Shown here one piece after another: positions 1 through 13,433 of a stretch of 64,000 nt of DNA (position 1 is the first letter of the stretch; each line of letters begins with the position of its first letter). The notes beneath the pieces are model-generated. The model ran no database searches. It was not told where the DNA came from and was given only the letters and a program-made list of their open reading frames with translations. The stretch is taken from the NCBI GenBank assembly GCA_024516035.1, contig CM044966.1, positions 20,158,576 through 20,222,575 of the forward strand. Direction: 5' to 3'. The stretch is from Bactericera cockerelli (lineage: Eukaryota; Arthropoda; Insecta; Hemiptera; Triozidae). Position numbers and translations under genes: made by a program.

Positions 1-1222
1 TTCATCACGAGATATACAGGGTGGACCAAAAAAAACGTTTACACCCGTTAATGGTAGATTACTGAGGACATTTCCAGCGCGGATCTGCAATCCGTTTTTT
101 CGGATTCGCCTTCGTAACTGCACAAAGTGATTTTTTGCAACTTTCTGAAAAAGTCCGACTTAGGCTTATTCTTCAGGTCAGTGCTCTTTTCCTGTTTAAA
201 ATGAGATGATTCTGAACAATTCTGCAGAAAGCCAACAAAATTTCGATGTTTCTAGCTTCACTACATTGTTTTTTACGGTTTGGTTTGTCCTATTTTTTAC
301 ACCTTAACAGAAAAAAAAACACGAAAAAACTTTTTTACTAAATAAAACACTCGACATTTGCCCAAACAAATTTTGTCGCAGACACGGGCAAGTTTGATAA
401 AAGTTGGCGGCCGCCCCGAGGATGCTAAAAAATAATTTTACGATTTTTATCACGTGATCTTCTGGGAAAAAATATTAGATGTTTGCCAAAAACTCTTCAA
501 AAATCCTAAGAGTTTTCTAGCTGTAGACTGTGTAAGGGCGTCTTGTTTTGTTTACATTGCTTTTTTTGAATACCGCGGTCTCACATGCCTCATCAGCCAG
601 TTTAGGAAAATTCAAATGATAGATTTCGTGCTTCTCAAATTGTCAGTGGTGTTAGCTAGATGTGGTAGTGCTAATATTGTTAGTCGCATGACCGAGGTTC
701 AATTTTCGGAAGTCAATATTTTTTTATTATCAAAAAAATTTGATGGAATATTTTATTCATACCTGTATCTGACCTGTTGTAACACCAACAACTTATGGGT
801 CTTTTTTTAGGGTAATACCATTTGTAAATTGAGTTATATCAGATACAATTGGTATCACAATACACATAATTGTTATTCATGTAAGCCCCTGAGAGACTGC
901 CTTGATAATGTAAGGATGGTTTTTCTTATGCTTTCCTACGAGAGAAAAAAAAACTAGCGAATTTTCCTAGAGAAAGTAGAGTTTATAAAATAAAGTCAGG
1001 TAAATAGGTATGTAGGTAGGTTCTTCTATCATAAACAATAACAAATATTTACCGATTGCCAACTCTTAATAGAAATCTTGAAGAAAACAAGATAATATTT
1101 TGTAAAATGAATAAACTTTTGCAGTCTTTATTATGTTTTATACTATTTTGGTATAAACAAAAAGGCATTAAAAAAAAAAAAAAAACATTTTGTGTTAGTA
1201 TGTTCAATGAGAAACGACTAGA

Positions 1223-1330
1223 AGCGCACGATTAGCTCAGTGGTAAGCTAGTCACTTGCCATGCGGAAGATCCCACCCGGGTCCGAACGCCAGAGCCAGC
1301 GAAAAATTCATGACTACAAAATAAAAAAGA
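1223..1330 (+). mobile_element. tRNA-derived SINE fragment
   Basis: GATTAGCTCAGTGGTAAGC resembles a tRNA A box and GGGTCCGAACGCC a decayed B box, followed by an A-rich tail. The head matches the minus-strand SINE downstream of all four zinc-finger copies (16630-16722 and equivalents), including the CTTGCCATGCGGAAG stretch. It is a retroposed element rather than a tRNA gene, since the expected 3' acceptor stem is missing. Confidence 0.7.
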
Positions 1331-1352
1331 CTTGTTGCCATATTTTATTTAA

Positions 1353-1516
1353 CCATAGTACACACTATGGATTCTCCTCACACAAATTTTTGAAACCAAT
1401 AGTGACTTTAGTACCTTAATTCTACCTCAGAACTATAGAGTGGAGTTATAAATAGCTTTGCAGAGATAGTAAATTTGTCCGTAATCTCATAGCGTGTACA
1501 ACTGTACACGCTATGG
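1353..1516. repeat. Short element bounded by two perfect palindromes
   Basis: CCATAGT-ACAC-ACTATGG lies at 1353-1370. At 1488-1515 are 13-bp arms starting CATAGCGTGTACA, separated by AC. Both hairpins end in CATAG, so they may be the palindromic termini of a small non-autonomous element. No coding potential is seen. Confidence 0.45.
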
Positions 1517-1619
1517 TAATCTGCTGTTTTTGGCATTGGGATGCCACTGTGTTTTGATTAGTAAGCATTTATTGTGAGCCAAGCCTTTTTACCTACGAGC
1601 TAATATTTCTCACATCCTC

Positions 1620-1685
1620 ATTCGCCTCTCTCTCTCTCTCTTTCGCTCTCTCCCTCTATCTCTCTCTCCCTCTCCCTCCCTTCTC
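1620..1685. repeat. CT-rich low-complexity tract
   Basis: An interrupted CT/CCCT microsatellite. Arginine/glutamate-rich reading frames across it are translation artefacts. From here to 2214 nothing else recognisable is present. Confidence 0.85.
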
Positions 1686-4011
1686 AATTCATCAGAGGAA
1701 ATGTTAGAAGTGGCGTCCACCTTCCTGGGTGCAAAGGTTGAAAACCTCTTCATCATGTTCCGTCGAATGTTGCGGAAGATTCCAGCTTTTTCTGTCAGGT
1801 CATCGAATGCCAACAGGATTCTTGCTACCAGATTCTGCTACCTGCTACTCTTGCGTCTTCACTGGTATTTCGTAAACTATATATGTTTTTCCACGTGATC
1901 CCAAATGTTCCTGTTGGCAGCTCCATATGGTAAATACATATCTGCCATTTCAGCATCCGAATAATAATAATTATGTAACTTGTACTAAAAAAGCTCAAGA
2001 AGTTTAAAGATAATATTTCATAGAATGCAGAAAAATATGCTTGAAAACTCTCATCGAGAAACAAACAATCATTCATTTGACTGGCCTTTAATTAATTCCA
2101 AGGAAAATAATTATCAGACATAAATTAGCTAATTACTCTTTTAGTACAAGACGACCCTACACGGTCAACACTTTTAAGATTTTGAACATCATTTTTTGCA
2201 ACTTACCTGGTTCGTTTTCCCAGAAGATCGCGTGATAAAAAATCAAAAAATTATTTTTTAGCATCCTCGGGGCGGCCGCCAACTTTTATCAAACTTGCCC
2301 GTGTCTGCGACAAAATTTGTTTGGGCAAATGTCGAGTGTTTTATTTAGTAAAAAAGTTTTTTCGTGTTTTTTTTTTCTGTTAAGGTGTAAAAAAATAGGA
2401 CAAACCAAACCGTAAAAAACAATGTAGTGAAGCTAGAAACGTCGAAATTTTGTTGGCTTTCTGTAGAATTGTTCAGAATCAACTCATCTTAAACAGGAAA
2501 AAAGTACTGACCTGAAGAATAAGCCAAAGTCGGACTTTTTCAGAAAGTTGCAAAAAATCACTTTGTGCAGTTACAAAGGCGAATCCGAAAAAACGGATTG
2601 CAGATCCGGGCTGGAAATGTCGCCCGTAATCTACCATTAACGAATTAAAGACAAGCGAAAATTATATATTAATTAAAACTTAGTTGGTTATCTTAGAATT
2701 TAGAATTAATAAAATTGGTCCTTAGTTATAACCAGAATGATAAACAAAATGCAGAATGTCCTGAACAATCACCGTGGGATTTCTTGCTACCTCTACCATG
2801 GGAAGATGTTATCCTAAAGTCTAAACTATTCATCCAGTACAAAATGTCCCACTCTGAGGGAATGAAAATGCTTTGTTGAAATTTGTACTACCTATTATGC
2901 ATATTAACAGTCCGAAATTACCTGTCAACTTCACAAACATCAGCTAAAAAAAATGTGAGGTAATAGCCGAGTTTATCACAACTCCACCAATCACTGATTC
3001 GCCAACCACCCTCGAATCTCGAGGGTTCACGAATCCACCAATCGGGTTTTATCACGAAAATTCAAGCTCGAGTTCGCGAATCATGATTGGCGTTACGGCA
3101 ACATCGCAATTATACGAAAACTCTCATAAAAGCCTCTGATTTTTCGAAAATTGCGATGTTGTTTTGTTCACTTTTTACATTTTGAATGCTAACATTTCTG
3201 AAAGCATTTTGAACGTTTTTTTTTGTGTCGTTCACATGGTCATTTCATAAGTTTCATATTGATCAATGATCATTTTGTGTGACTTGGGTTCAATTCTCAG
3301 CAGGGCAAGATATAATAAATTACCTTATGAGTAAGAATGCTGTTTCAATGTGACTATCAGGGATGGAATTATGGTCAAAATAAGATATTGGGACAGATGG
3401 TGATCTCGGTTTTATTCCCGGCAGGGCAGAAATTTTTCTGCCCTATGTCCACTGTATTTCCATCACGTTTTCATTAATGTTGTGTACTAGAATTATAATT
3501 ATAGTTCTCATACCTAGCTGTTTAAGAATTCTAAATATTATCAAACACCTCGGCCGAGGTGTGAAGAACGCCAATACAAAGAAAGAGACAGCCCGGCAGA
3601 GTGTAAAGTTACGGAAAACATAGTTCCCATGCATTTCATGTACTTTCAGCCAGCGAGGTTTTCAGCAGGAGTTTGTACATACTGGTGTGGAGAGATGATA
3701 TAGGACCTGCACTCATACCCAGAGTCACCAAGAAGTTTTAGTACATGTGTTTTAAAGTCTAAGGGCGGAATTAATAGACGTTTTTGTAAGATAGGGAAAA
3801 CCGACACTTACCAACGACTTAAGTTATTGATGTTGTCTATTAATTACGCCCTAAATCTTGTAGGAACTGAGATTCGGACAAATTCAGAATGTTCCCGAAT
3901 GAGCTTTTATCTTCCTGGGATTAGCTCGTTTTCAGGAAATATCATATAGACTTAGAAATTCAAATTGTGGTGAAGCACAAGCAGAAAAAGCACAGGTGAA
4001 GCACAGAGCAG

Positions 4012-4092
4012 AAAAATTCCTGCCCCGCTGGGGATCGAACCAAGGTCACCATGCGTGCAATGCCTAGCGCTAAATCATTGGGCAACGGTGAC
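4012..4092 (-). mobile_element. tRNA-derived SINE head
   Basis: On the minus strand TGCCCAATGATTTAGCGC serves as an A box and GGTTCGATCCCC as a B box, with the spacing of a tRNA promoter. A similar B-box-like stretch (GGGTTCAATTCTCAGCAGGG) lies near 3287, suggesting a second, older copy at about 3225-3440. Neither folds as a complete tRNA by eye. Confidence 0.55.
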
Positions 4093-4101
4093 TACTCACA
4101 A

Positions 4102-4128
4102 ATCGCTTCTCGGCCTTTTGGTTAAGAT
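4102..4128 (+). ncRNA. U2 snRNA 5'-end fragment
   Basis: ATCGCTTCTCGGCCTT, then TTGGTTAAGAT, closely matches the conserved first 27 nt of U2 snRNA, which normally has ATGGCTAAGAT at that point. The similarity ends where U2 would continue into its branch-site-pairing region, so this is not a functional U2 gene. It is probably a retroposed fragment or part of a composite SINE, given the tRNA-like SINE just upstream on the other strand. Confidence 0.6.
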
Positions 4129-5379
4129 GTAATATCACAAAAATAAGTATTAATTAATTAATTTTAATAGCAATCGCGTGATAATGGCCAGTTTGAAAAA
4201 TTTTCAAGTATTTTTTTTAGGAATAATTCAAATTTATTTCATTCTTTATTACAAAACTTTTATAAACTTAGCACATCAGGATAAGATGACAGGTTTATGA
4301 AGAACAAGGACAAGGATAATTAAATAATGGGCAAAAAAATAAAGATGTCATGAAGATAAACAAGTATTTGAATTTTGAAAAAGATAAACATTTTATCTTT
4401 GTTTACGATTTAAAAATTCCAAAGAGGAAATTCTATAGTATTTTCAATATTTTTTTCTCTTTGGGAAGCCAATCGGTCCTCGAATCACTGATTCGTGAAT
4501 CAAGGTTACTTCCTCAAATTGAGTGCTCCGAATCACCTGCGAATCAGAGATTGGAGATGATAAAACCCGATTCGTCGAGCCAATCCGGAGTTCGAGCGAA
4601 TCCGGGGTGAATCTTGGATGATAAAATCGGCTATAACTTGACTCTGCCTTAACGGGTGTAAACGTTTTTTTGGTCCACCCTGTAGAACCGATATTAGGTT
4701 GTAAATAATGCCTCCCGCATTTTTTGGGTGCGAATCAATGAGATAATAGAGACATTTCGCATTATCGTTATCGGGTCCCCATAATCAATCCCCATAACGA
4801 TAAGTTTATCGGTTTCGTGTCTCATAGGAAGAAGATTTTTTTACATTTCGCATCATCACGATACCCGATAACGAAAACTCTAGCGCCTCTACCGGATATT
4901 CTAAGAAAGCTTTTCATCCAAACAAAACAATATTTTTTTTTAATTTTCAATTCATTCTCTTTTCGACTTTTGTAGGTAACTATGTTTTGCTTTAAATCTA
5001 TACTTATATATAAATGCCAAAGTTAACACTCAATCACTCATTCATCTCGATTTCTCAGCACTGGTATGTCCTAGAAGGCTGAAATTTTGTAGGTCACTTT
5101 TAGGTCTTAGATGCGCACTAAGAAAGGATATTATTATATTCTAACGGGGGCGTCAGCCTCCTTCAGCTGACGTTTTTGCAGTTTAGGATTTATGATCCTT
5201 GAGTTCTCTGTCTCTCATCCTGCGGATATCTTCTCTGCCATTCTGGATTTTTCTTCGTCAGGAATCGTGGCGTCAAAGAAGGCCTGGCCAATCGTCTCTG
5301 CATTTAAATTGCAGAGGTGGTTTGAAAATTTGGTCAAACTTATGTCTGCTATTTCTTCATCAATAGTCTCGTACTCTAA

Positions 5380-5622
5380 GGCCGAGGTTACGATAGGAGC
5401 GTCAAGCGGTGAACGGTAAGCGGCGAGCGGCAAAATGTTTTATGTTTATATTTAAAACAATGGAAATGCTTAGTAGGTGGCTACGATAAAAAAAAATCGC
5501 TTGACGCTTGCAGCTACTAAGATGAAACCTACTAAGCATTTCCATTGTTTTAAACGTAAACATAAAATTCTCATTTTGCCGCTCGCCGCTCACCGCTTGA
5601 CGCTCCTATCGTAGCCTCGGCC
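5380..5622. mobile_element. Palindromic MITE with about 97-bp arms
   Basis: GGCCGAGG at 5380 is mirrored by CCTCGGCC ending at 5622. The arms (5380-5478 and 5527-5622) are near-complementary, containing GGAGCGTCAAGCGGTGA and a TAAGCATTTCC block. The roughly 48-bp loop repeats part of the arm (CGCTTGACGCTTGC). It would fold into one long hairpin and has no coding potential. Confidence 0.75.
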
Positions 5623-6013
5623 TAAAAGGTGCAATTCCGATCCTAGCGACCGCAACGCCCGACAGACGACTGAATCTAACTACTGCTATCTGTGTATTTT
5701 AATGAAGTACTTACCAAAGCACGCGACCGGGTCGCGCGACTGGTAGGAGCGACTTTAAGCAGCAAAATGGTATTACACCTTAAGAGACTCTGCAACATTT
5801 TGAAGTCTTGCATAGGTGCCAGCTGGGCCTTAGGGGCGTTAAACCACGCTTTGCAATATACAATAGGAATTGTCAGGATTATGTCCAAGCGCTTCCCATA
5901 TTTTTGCAACCAGAAGGTCAAGGAAGTTCCTCGCTATCTTGAGAAGTGCAAATGTCTATTTACATGTCTACCTCTTAGGAGTCTCAGCCCCCAGAGTCTT
6001 AAAAGAAAAAAAA

Positions 6014-6215
6014 AACTTCTTTTCTAAAAATAATTATGGTCAAAAACATTAAATAACAGTTAGAATAGAATGGCATGTTATTAGCCATGGGTTGCATTAT
6101 ATAAAAATGATACCTACTCTCGTTTTTGAGGGAAAAAGTGCCATTTTGCTCGCTCGGACTAAAAGTTTCTAAAGACTAAAAGTTTTTGACCATAATTATT
6201 TTTAGAGAAGAAGTT
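6014..6215. mobile_element. Small MITE with 34-bp inverted ends
   Basis: The stretch containing AAAAATAATTATGGTCAAAA near the left end is mirrored near the right end (6182-6215) with about one mismatch. The interior is AT-rich and non-coding. From 6216 to 6880 no gene or clear repeat is seen. Confidence 0.6.
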
Positions 6216-6956
6216 TAAAAGTGTCCAAAATATAAAACATTCAAAACAATGTAAGCTTTCATTTGAGATAAACTTAAAGACAAAGTACTGGAGTTACATT
6301 CTGGAGTTACGGCTCCGAAGTCTCGCTCACCAGCCAAAAATCGCGATTTTTCCAAACTTTGAGCGCCCAGCGGCTATTTATTTTAATATCTGGATGGACT
6401 GCACACTTTGTGGGGTTGGCAGATAAAACTTTCTGACTTTGATTTTTTAAAACCGCCCTAACTGTGCATCTTCCAAATGATCCATTATGGCAAAGTCCAA
6501 TTCATCATCATTTATTTCACCTATCTCATTCCAAAAAAAATGCTTCTTCAATTGACATAATTACACAGAATATAAAATACTGTTAACACAGATAAAACAA
6601 AAAATGCAGATAAAAGAGAAAAAATAATACTTGCTAAAAAAAATCTTAAATTTATCAGAATTAAAATGTAAAAATTAATTCTACTCTATGTAAAAAAGTG
6701 GGAACGGAGGTTTAGTTTATATATAATTATATATAGAGATTATGTATTTTTTGAAATCACGCGGTATTTTGAGTCAAAAATTTCTTTATCGTTTACGAAG
6801 AGAGAACCCCATAATCCACTCGAATTATGGGGATCCCGATAACCATAACCAAACTCCGATAATTTTTGTCATGCGCAGAGACGCAAATTCGAGACTTTAT
6901 CGTTATGGGGATAGGTTATCGGGTCCCGATAACTTTGCGAAATCTTACTAATATAG

Positions 6957-7055
6957 AGAGAACCATAGATTTAAAAGAATAGATAAACAACTCCCCTATG
7001 TTCCCTGTGTAAATACCACTGAAGCCAGGTTTCAGTTGTGTTTACAGCATTCGCT
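6957..7055 (-). mobile_element. Terminal fragment of P-like element
   Basis: CCATAGATTTAAAAGAATAG followed by AAACAACTCCC matches, in reverse orientation, the right end of the THAP-bearing element at 18010-18965. The same end also occurs at 17205-17372. Only about 100 bp of the terminus is present. Confidence 0.65.
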
Positions 7056-7195
7056 GGGTTCACATAACCCAGGCTGGGTTATGGGAAGCAGTTTTGTGAG
7101 TTTCTTTCGAATCGAGTTTAAGACCCTCATCCTGTATAACCATGTAGTTAAAAATGATGTTAAACCCTATTCAAACCAACAAAACTTTTTGAATT
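7056..7195 (+). mobile_element. 5S-SINE 3' part
   Basis: CCCAGGCTGGGTTATGGGAAGCAG, TTTGTGAGTTTC and a tail ending GATGTTAAACCCTATTC match the body and tail of the full-length 5S-derived SINE at 34036-34305. Equivalent copies stand at 36900-37065 and 48490-48660, where part of the 5S-like head also survives, so the insertion predates the gene duplication. It marks the left edge of repeat unit A. From 7196 to 7524 is unique-looking sequence shared with C and D. Confidence 0.65.
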
Positions 7196-7524
7196 TACAA
7201 GATTGATAATTTTATTTGAATTTTACAAGTGTTAAATGAGTAAAATTCTCTTCACCTGACCATTGTATCCATAACAGATCCAACATTTCCTCTCTAAGTT
7301 AATCTCATGCATGCGGAAACTCTGCGCTCTAGGTTCTCTTGTTATTGCAGTTGTTTTTTTCTTTGAAAAACCTTCACCAATGATCAGGTATATGTCTCTC
7401 TAGAGGACTGTTAACAGAGAAAGTACTAGCTGTAGCCAAGCTATTTATTTTAGAAAATGAAGTTTTGCCCCAACACCACTCTCACATCACTTTAGGGTAC
7501 ATTACCTTCACATTAATGCCATTC

Positions 7525-7640
7525 CAGAAACAAAAAAAAACTTGGTTAGAATTTTACGCTCCAGCTGGGATTCAAACCCGCAACTTCTGGGTCAGGGACT
7601 AATGCTCTTAACCAATGAGTCAGGGAGGTTGGCTAGCCAA
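7525..7640 (-). mobile_element. tRNA-derived SINE, second family
   Basis: On the minus strand TGACTCATTGGTTAAGAGC is a good A box and GGGTTTGAATCCC a good B box, separated as in a tRNA; the body continues into TTCTAACCAAG. Orthologous copies lie at about 19966-20088, 37384-37500 and 48985-49102, so it was present before the gene duplicated. Confidence 0.7.
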
Positions 7641-7808
7641 GCTCCATGACTCATTGGATACAAAAACAATGGCAAGTTTTATAAATATATGAAAGCAGGG
7701 AACTAGTAGGAACATGTATAAAAAAATGTTGAGATTTTGCTTAGCATTTGTGTTATTTTATCACAATTTAGTTTGTATTACAGCATTATAGGACTTGTAC
7801 AAATCTTC

Positions 7809-7930
7809 TTTTTTAATTTGGGTTTATTGTTGCTTTCAACTGCTAAGTCATTTCACAACCCTCCATTGGCAGGAAACTCATGAACCTGCTACACACATTA
7901 ACCTCACCCAGCCTGGCTTGCGTAGGAATG
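7809..7930 (-). mobile_element. 5S-SINE tail upstream of exon 1, copy A
   Basis: Read on the minus strand it has the AGGCTGGGTGAGGTTAAT, GAGTTTCCTGCCAATGGAGG and poly-A-ended tail of the 5S-derived SINE. It ends about 120 bp before the start codon of the zinc-finger gene. The same insertion is in B (20336-20463), C (37758-37880) and D (49365-49490). Confidence 0.7.
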
Positions 7931-8053
7931 CCAGCATGAAGTCTTGAATTATTTGGATAATAATATTTTATTGTAGTTCTATCATATTCTGAAGTTTGAT
8001 CATAAGCACAGTGAAAGAGACAAATTTAATCATCTGAAGACTCCTACACCATC

Positions 8054-8138
8054 ATGATAACAACTGAAGGTAGTGCAACACCTGGAGTATGGAGCACCAC
8101 CCTTATTGAAGTGAATACAGTTCTTGGTTTCTTCGAAG
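8054..8138 (+). CDS. Zinc-finger gene copy A, exon 1
   Basis: Start codon and 28 codons plus one base (MITTEGSATPGVWSTTLI...), ending GAAG before GTATGG. I chose this donor because it is the only one that keeps exon 2 open: the downstream candidate donors (GAG before GTAGAT, CAA before GTATGT) put exon 2 in frames with early stops. The same start and donor are present in all four copies. No domain is recognised in this leader. Confidence 0.65.
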
Positions 8139-8750
8139 GTATGGATGTAGAACCTGAGGTAGATGTGTTTTTCAAGTATGTTTTTTTTTTACTGTCTAGT
8201 ATGTATATTTTACTGTATATTCTGGCCTGTTTTCAAGATATTATAAATTTAGATTGAATAACAAAGACTGGTGCTATCATTAAATGACAAACTTCACTTT
8301 GGCTCAATTGCAGATTCACTCAATACCAGAACAATAGAATTTGTCAAATCCTTTATGAACTAGGGTTTCCAATCCAATATTTATATTAAAAACCCAGGTT
8401 CCATAAAATTGACAGAACTGGCTATAAGGTTTTTTGAATTTATTTACTCAAATTATGGTAAAAGACTAGTATTGATGAAAATCTTCATAGTAATATTTCT
8501 GACTAGACTGATTTTTTCCCTCAAGAAAATTGTAAACAAAGGTAAACTCTCCCTCTCAGTTTATAAAATGTTGATTTTTTTGAAGTTTGATGTTGGGAAT
8601 TACAAAATCAGAGCAAAGAATTTCTTTAACTAAAATGAACTCAATTTTCCAATTTCTAGTATTAGAAATTATAGGAAGTAAAATTGTTATGAAGAAATTC
8701 TTGAATAAATCAATGCAAACTGACTACCTTGTTTTGATACTATTTTACAG

Positions 8751-8937
8751 ATACCCGTAATGTTTACTTCAATCAAAATACTGTGTATACATCAAAAATC
8801 AAAACCGAAAAATCAGAATCCAAACCAGATATTGCTAATCAGATAACATTGAATTGGATGCAACATTTAAACTTTGCCAAGGACCAAGGAGGAGAAAACT
8901 TGTTGGCTTTCTATTACAGTGGATGTCTGTTTTTTAT
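8751..8937 (+). CDS. Zinc-finger gene copy A, exon 2
   Basis: A 187-nt exon between TTTTACAG and GTAAGTATT, phase 1 in and phase 2 out. It encodes a polar stretch (DTRNVYFNQNTVYTSKIK...) and ends in LLAFYYSGCLFFI. All four copies keep its length and frame. I recognise no family. The 612-bp intron before it holds only AT-rich sequence. Confidence 0.65.
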
Positions 8938-8984
8938 GTAAGTATTGGTAGTAACTAAATCTGTAAAATTTTGCACTATTAAAT

Positions 8985-10160
8985 AAATAAATAAGGGATA
9001 TTATTATTATTATTATTAGGTGTTATAATGAGGGTTTTCGGTGTGAGATTGTCTCTAACTTAAATTGGAGTTGTTCTCTGTTAAAATTCTCTGTAATTTG
9101 TTTTGCTACGTTTTCTGTCCCACCCGTTTCTGTTCGGATCAAGTTGATGAAGATATCATTACTTACCGTTTTCCCTGTACTTTTAATATCATCTCCTAGT
9201 GAGGCCAGGTCAAGGTTTTCCTTGACTTTCCCTGCCATATTGGCGTGCAACAGAATTTTAGATGTGGATATTCTCACTGTCTGATAATCTCTTACCTTAA
9301 CACTCTTCTTATCTTTGTCTGTGAGAGGCCATGCAGGGTGATTTAACATTATTAACCATAAAAATTTAATTTTGCCATTCTCCTGCTTTGCGTGATGTCT
9401 CTACTAGGGTTAGTTGTCGACATATGGGTATTCATTATATTTTTTTCTCATCAATTTTTTCAACAAGTTTTTTAATGTCTTTCTTTGCCTCCTGTGACCA
9501 AAAAGCCATATCTTGTTTAAAGTTCCTTTTCATCTTTCTTGATTTTACTTTGATGTGTTACTCTAAGACTGTACAGTCTAGAAATAGATTTACAATGTCC
9601 CCAAGGCTTTCTCTGACAGTGAGGTCAGACCCAGGTTTTATTCTTCCTCTGATGAGAAAATAAGTGTTGAGTTCCCCTTCTTACCTTATGAAAGGGAGTG
9701 ACTCCTGTCCACTTTGACTCTTTTGAATGCAGATTCGGGCATTTCTTGGCATCTAACAGTTTGTTCAAGTAGCTCCCATCGGTTGCACATTCATGGATCA
9801 TATCTCTTACCTTTCTTGTCTTTTCCTCTTTTGTGTCCTTTGTATCGCTCACCATTTGCTGGTCACTTCTTCGTATTCCCTGCTTTACTTTTTCCACTTC
9901 CCGAAGTGCCTCCTCAGGTTTCATGATGAACTCCTTCAACAGGGATCTGCTTGAAGGGTTCCAGTTTAGCCAGAGCCCCATCTGATCAATCTCCTTACAC
10001 ATTGCCTCAACATTCCTTGTGTACACCTCCACGGGATCCTCCGCGATCTCCTCAACAGTACCTGGTGTACCGCCGAACTGCTCATCACTTTGCTCCCCTG
10101 TGCCAGTGGTATTGTTAGGATTCCTCATCGGACTTCTAGCACAATGTTTACACTTCACAA
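8985..10160 (-). mobile_element. Antisense R1-like LINE ORF1 remnant in intron 2, copy A
   Basis: Two minus-strand reading stretches, 10158-9625 (177 codons, starting MKCKHCARSPMRNPNN) and 9349-9023, form one broken ORF1-like protein rich in charged residues. The link to a retrotransposon comes from copy B, where the same sequence continues into a CCHC knuckle and an APE-type endonuclease. Here the element ends abruptly at an ATT-repeat tail near 8990, the remnant of a SINE whose full version is in copy B. Orthologues: C 38940-40100, D 51450-52605. Confidence 0.6.
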
Positions 10161-10437
10161 AGCTGGTTACTCAGGAATTTGCTGACGCACGGTCCTGAGT
10201 CCAGAACACTTTCCTAAGTTAGAAAATAATATGATTGTTTATTTTTAATTTTACGAGAAAAATAACGACATTGACACACTTGCTTACGCTTTCCCATCTC
10301 AAACCAAACTCTGTCTGCCATGTATGTGTGTCCCAAATCTGCTGAATTAACTTGTATATCAGTCCTTGTCTTTTTTCATATTTACACTGGACAATCCTGT
10401 ATAAAATCATGTTTGTCATCATTTTTCTTGTTCCCAG

Positions 10438-13413
<2,976 letters not shown>

Positions 13414-13433
13414 AAGATTTTCAGATTATTTCA

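Larger units (their letters stand above)
46..2642. repeat. Fold-back element with about 425-bp inverted arms
   Basis: Positions 46-470 are repeated in inverse orientation at 2215-2642 with few differences, including a shared GCGGCCGCC patch and AT-rich runs. The 1.7-kb loop holds a SINE, two small palindromes and a CT-rich tract but no convincing gene. The arms start directly after the outer terminal repeat at 17, yet the inner copy at 2642 lacks that repeat. This is either a nested fold-back element or an internal inverted duplication of the outer one. Confidence 0.8.
2963..4634. mobile_element. Nested inverted-repeat element with ATAGCCGA ends
   Basis: ATAGCCGAGTTTATCA at 2963 is mirrored by TGATAAAATCGGCTAT ending at 4634. 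Both ends continue into imperfect subterminal inverted repeats rich in CGAATC and CGGGTTTTATCA. It contains a tRNA-derived SINE and a U2-like fragment but no transposase frame. It sits inside the right half of the 17-4682 element. Positions 2643-2962 just left of it hold only AT-rich sequence. Confidence 0.55.
17..4682. mobile_element. Composite DNA transposon with CAGGGTGGACC terminal inverted repeats
   Basis: The left end (CAGGGTGGACC, an A run, then CGTTTACACCCGTTAA) is mirrored at 4648-4682, giving inverted repeats of about 35 bp. Both ends are flanked by TA (15-16 and 4683-4684), so a TA target duplication is likely. No transposase reading frame is visible inside; the interior is other nested repeats. 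The terminal CAGGGTG and the TA target match the palindromic element at 58478-60145, so the two probably belong to one family. The TA target suggests a Tc1/mariner-like mechanism, but this is inference. Confidence 0.75.
4754..6943. mobile_element. 2.2-kb element with ATTTCGC / GCGAAAT inverted ends
   Basis: ATTTCGC followed closely by TTATCGGG and ACGATAA-rich sequence at the left is mirrored at 6885-6943. The interior holds a palindromic MITE (5380-5622), a small hairpin element (6014-6215) and AT-rich sequence. A piece of its left flank (GTGCGAATCA) recurs in inverse orientation in the spacer between inverted minisatellite arrays (35790, 47925). A Helitron-like start (TATATATAAATGCC) lies near 5006. 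A frame at 5215-5433 (minus) could be a decayed coding scrap, but I recognise no domain in it. Confidence 0.55.

Noticed and set aside
1610..1813. Arginine/glutamate-rich ORF on the minus strand
   Set aside because: A translation of the CT-rich low-complexity tract.
5692..6027. A 111-codon plus-strand frame
   Set aside because: No recognisable domain; it sits in the interior of an inverted-repeat element and overlaps a minus-strand frame of similar length and a hairpin repeat at its end.
8139..8257. Extension of exon 1 through GMDVEPEVDVFFKYVF
   Set aside because: Splicing from any donor after this extension puts exon 2 out of frame with early stops. Only the donor at 8139 joins in the phase required by exons 2 and 3.
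8409..8633. A 74-codon open frame in intron 1, also in C (38350-38574)
   Set aside because: It lies between exons with good splice sites, is broken by an extra T in D and is not open in B. Its repetition follows from the segmental duplication.
9625..10158. A 177-codon minus-strand ORF in intron 2 as a host gene
   Set aside because: In B it continues into a LINE zinc knuckle and endonuclease, and it is frameshifted in B and C. It is a retrotransposon ORF1 remnant, not a conserved gene.
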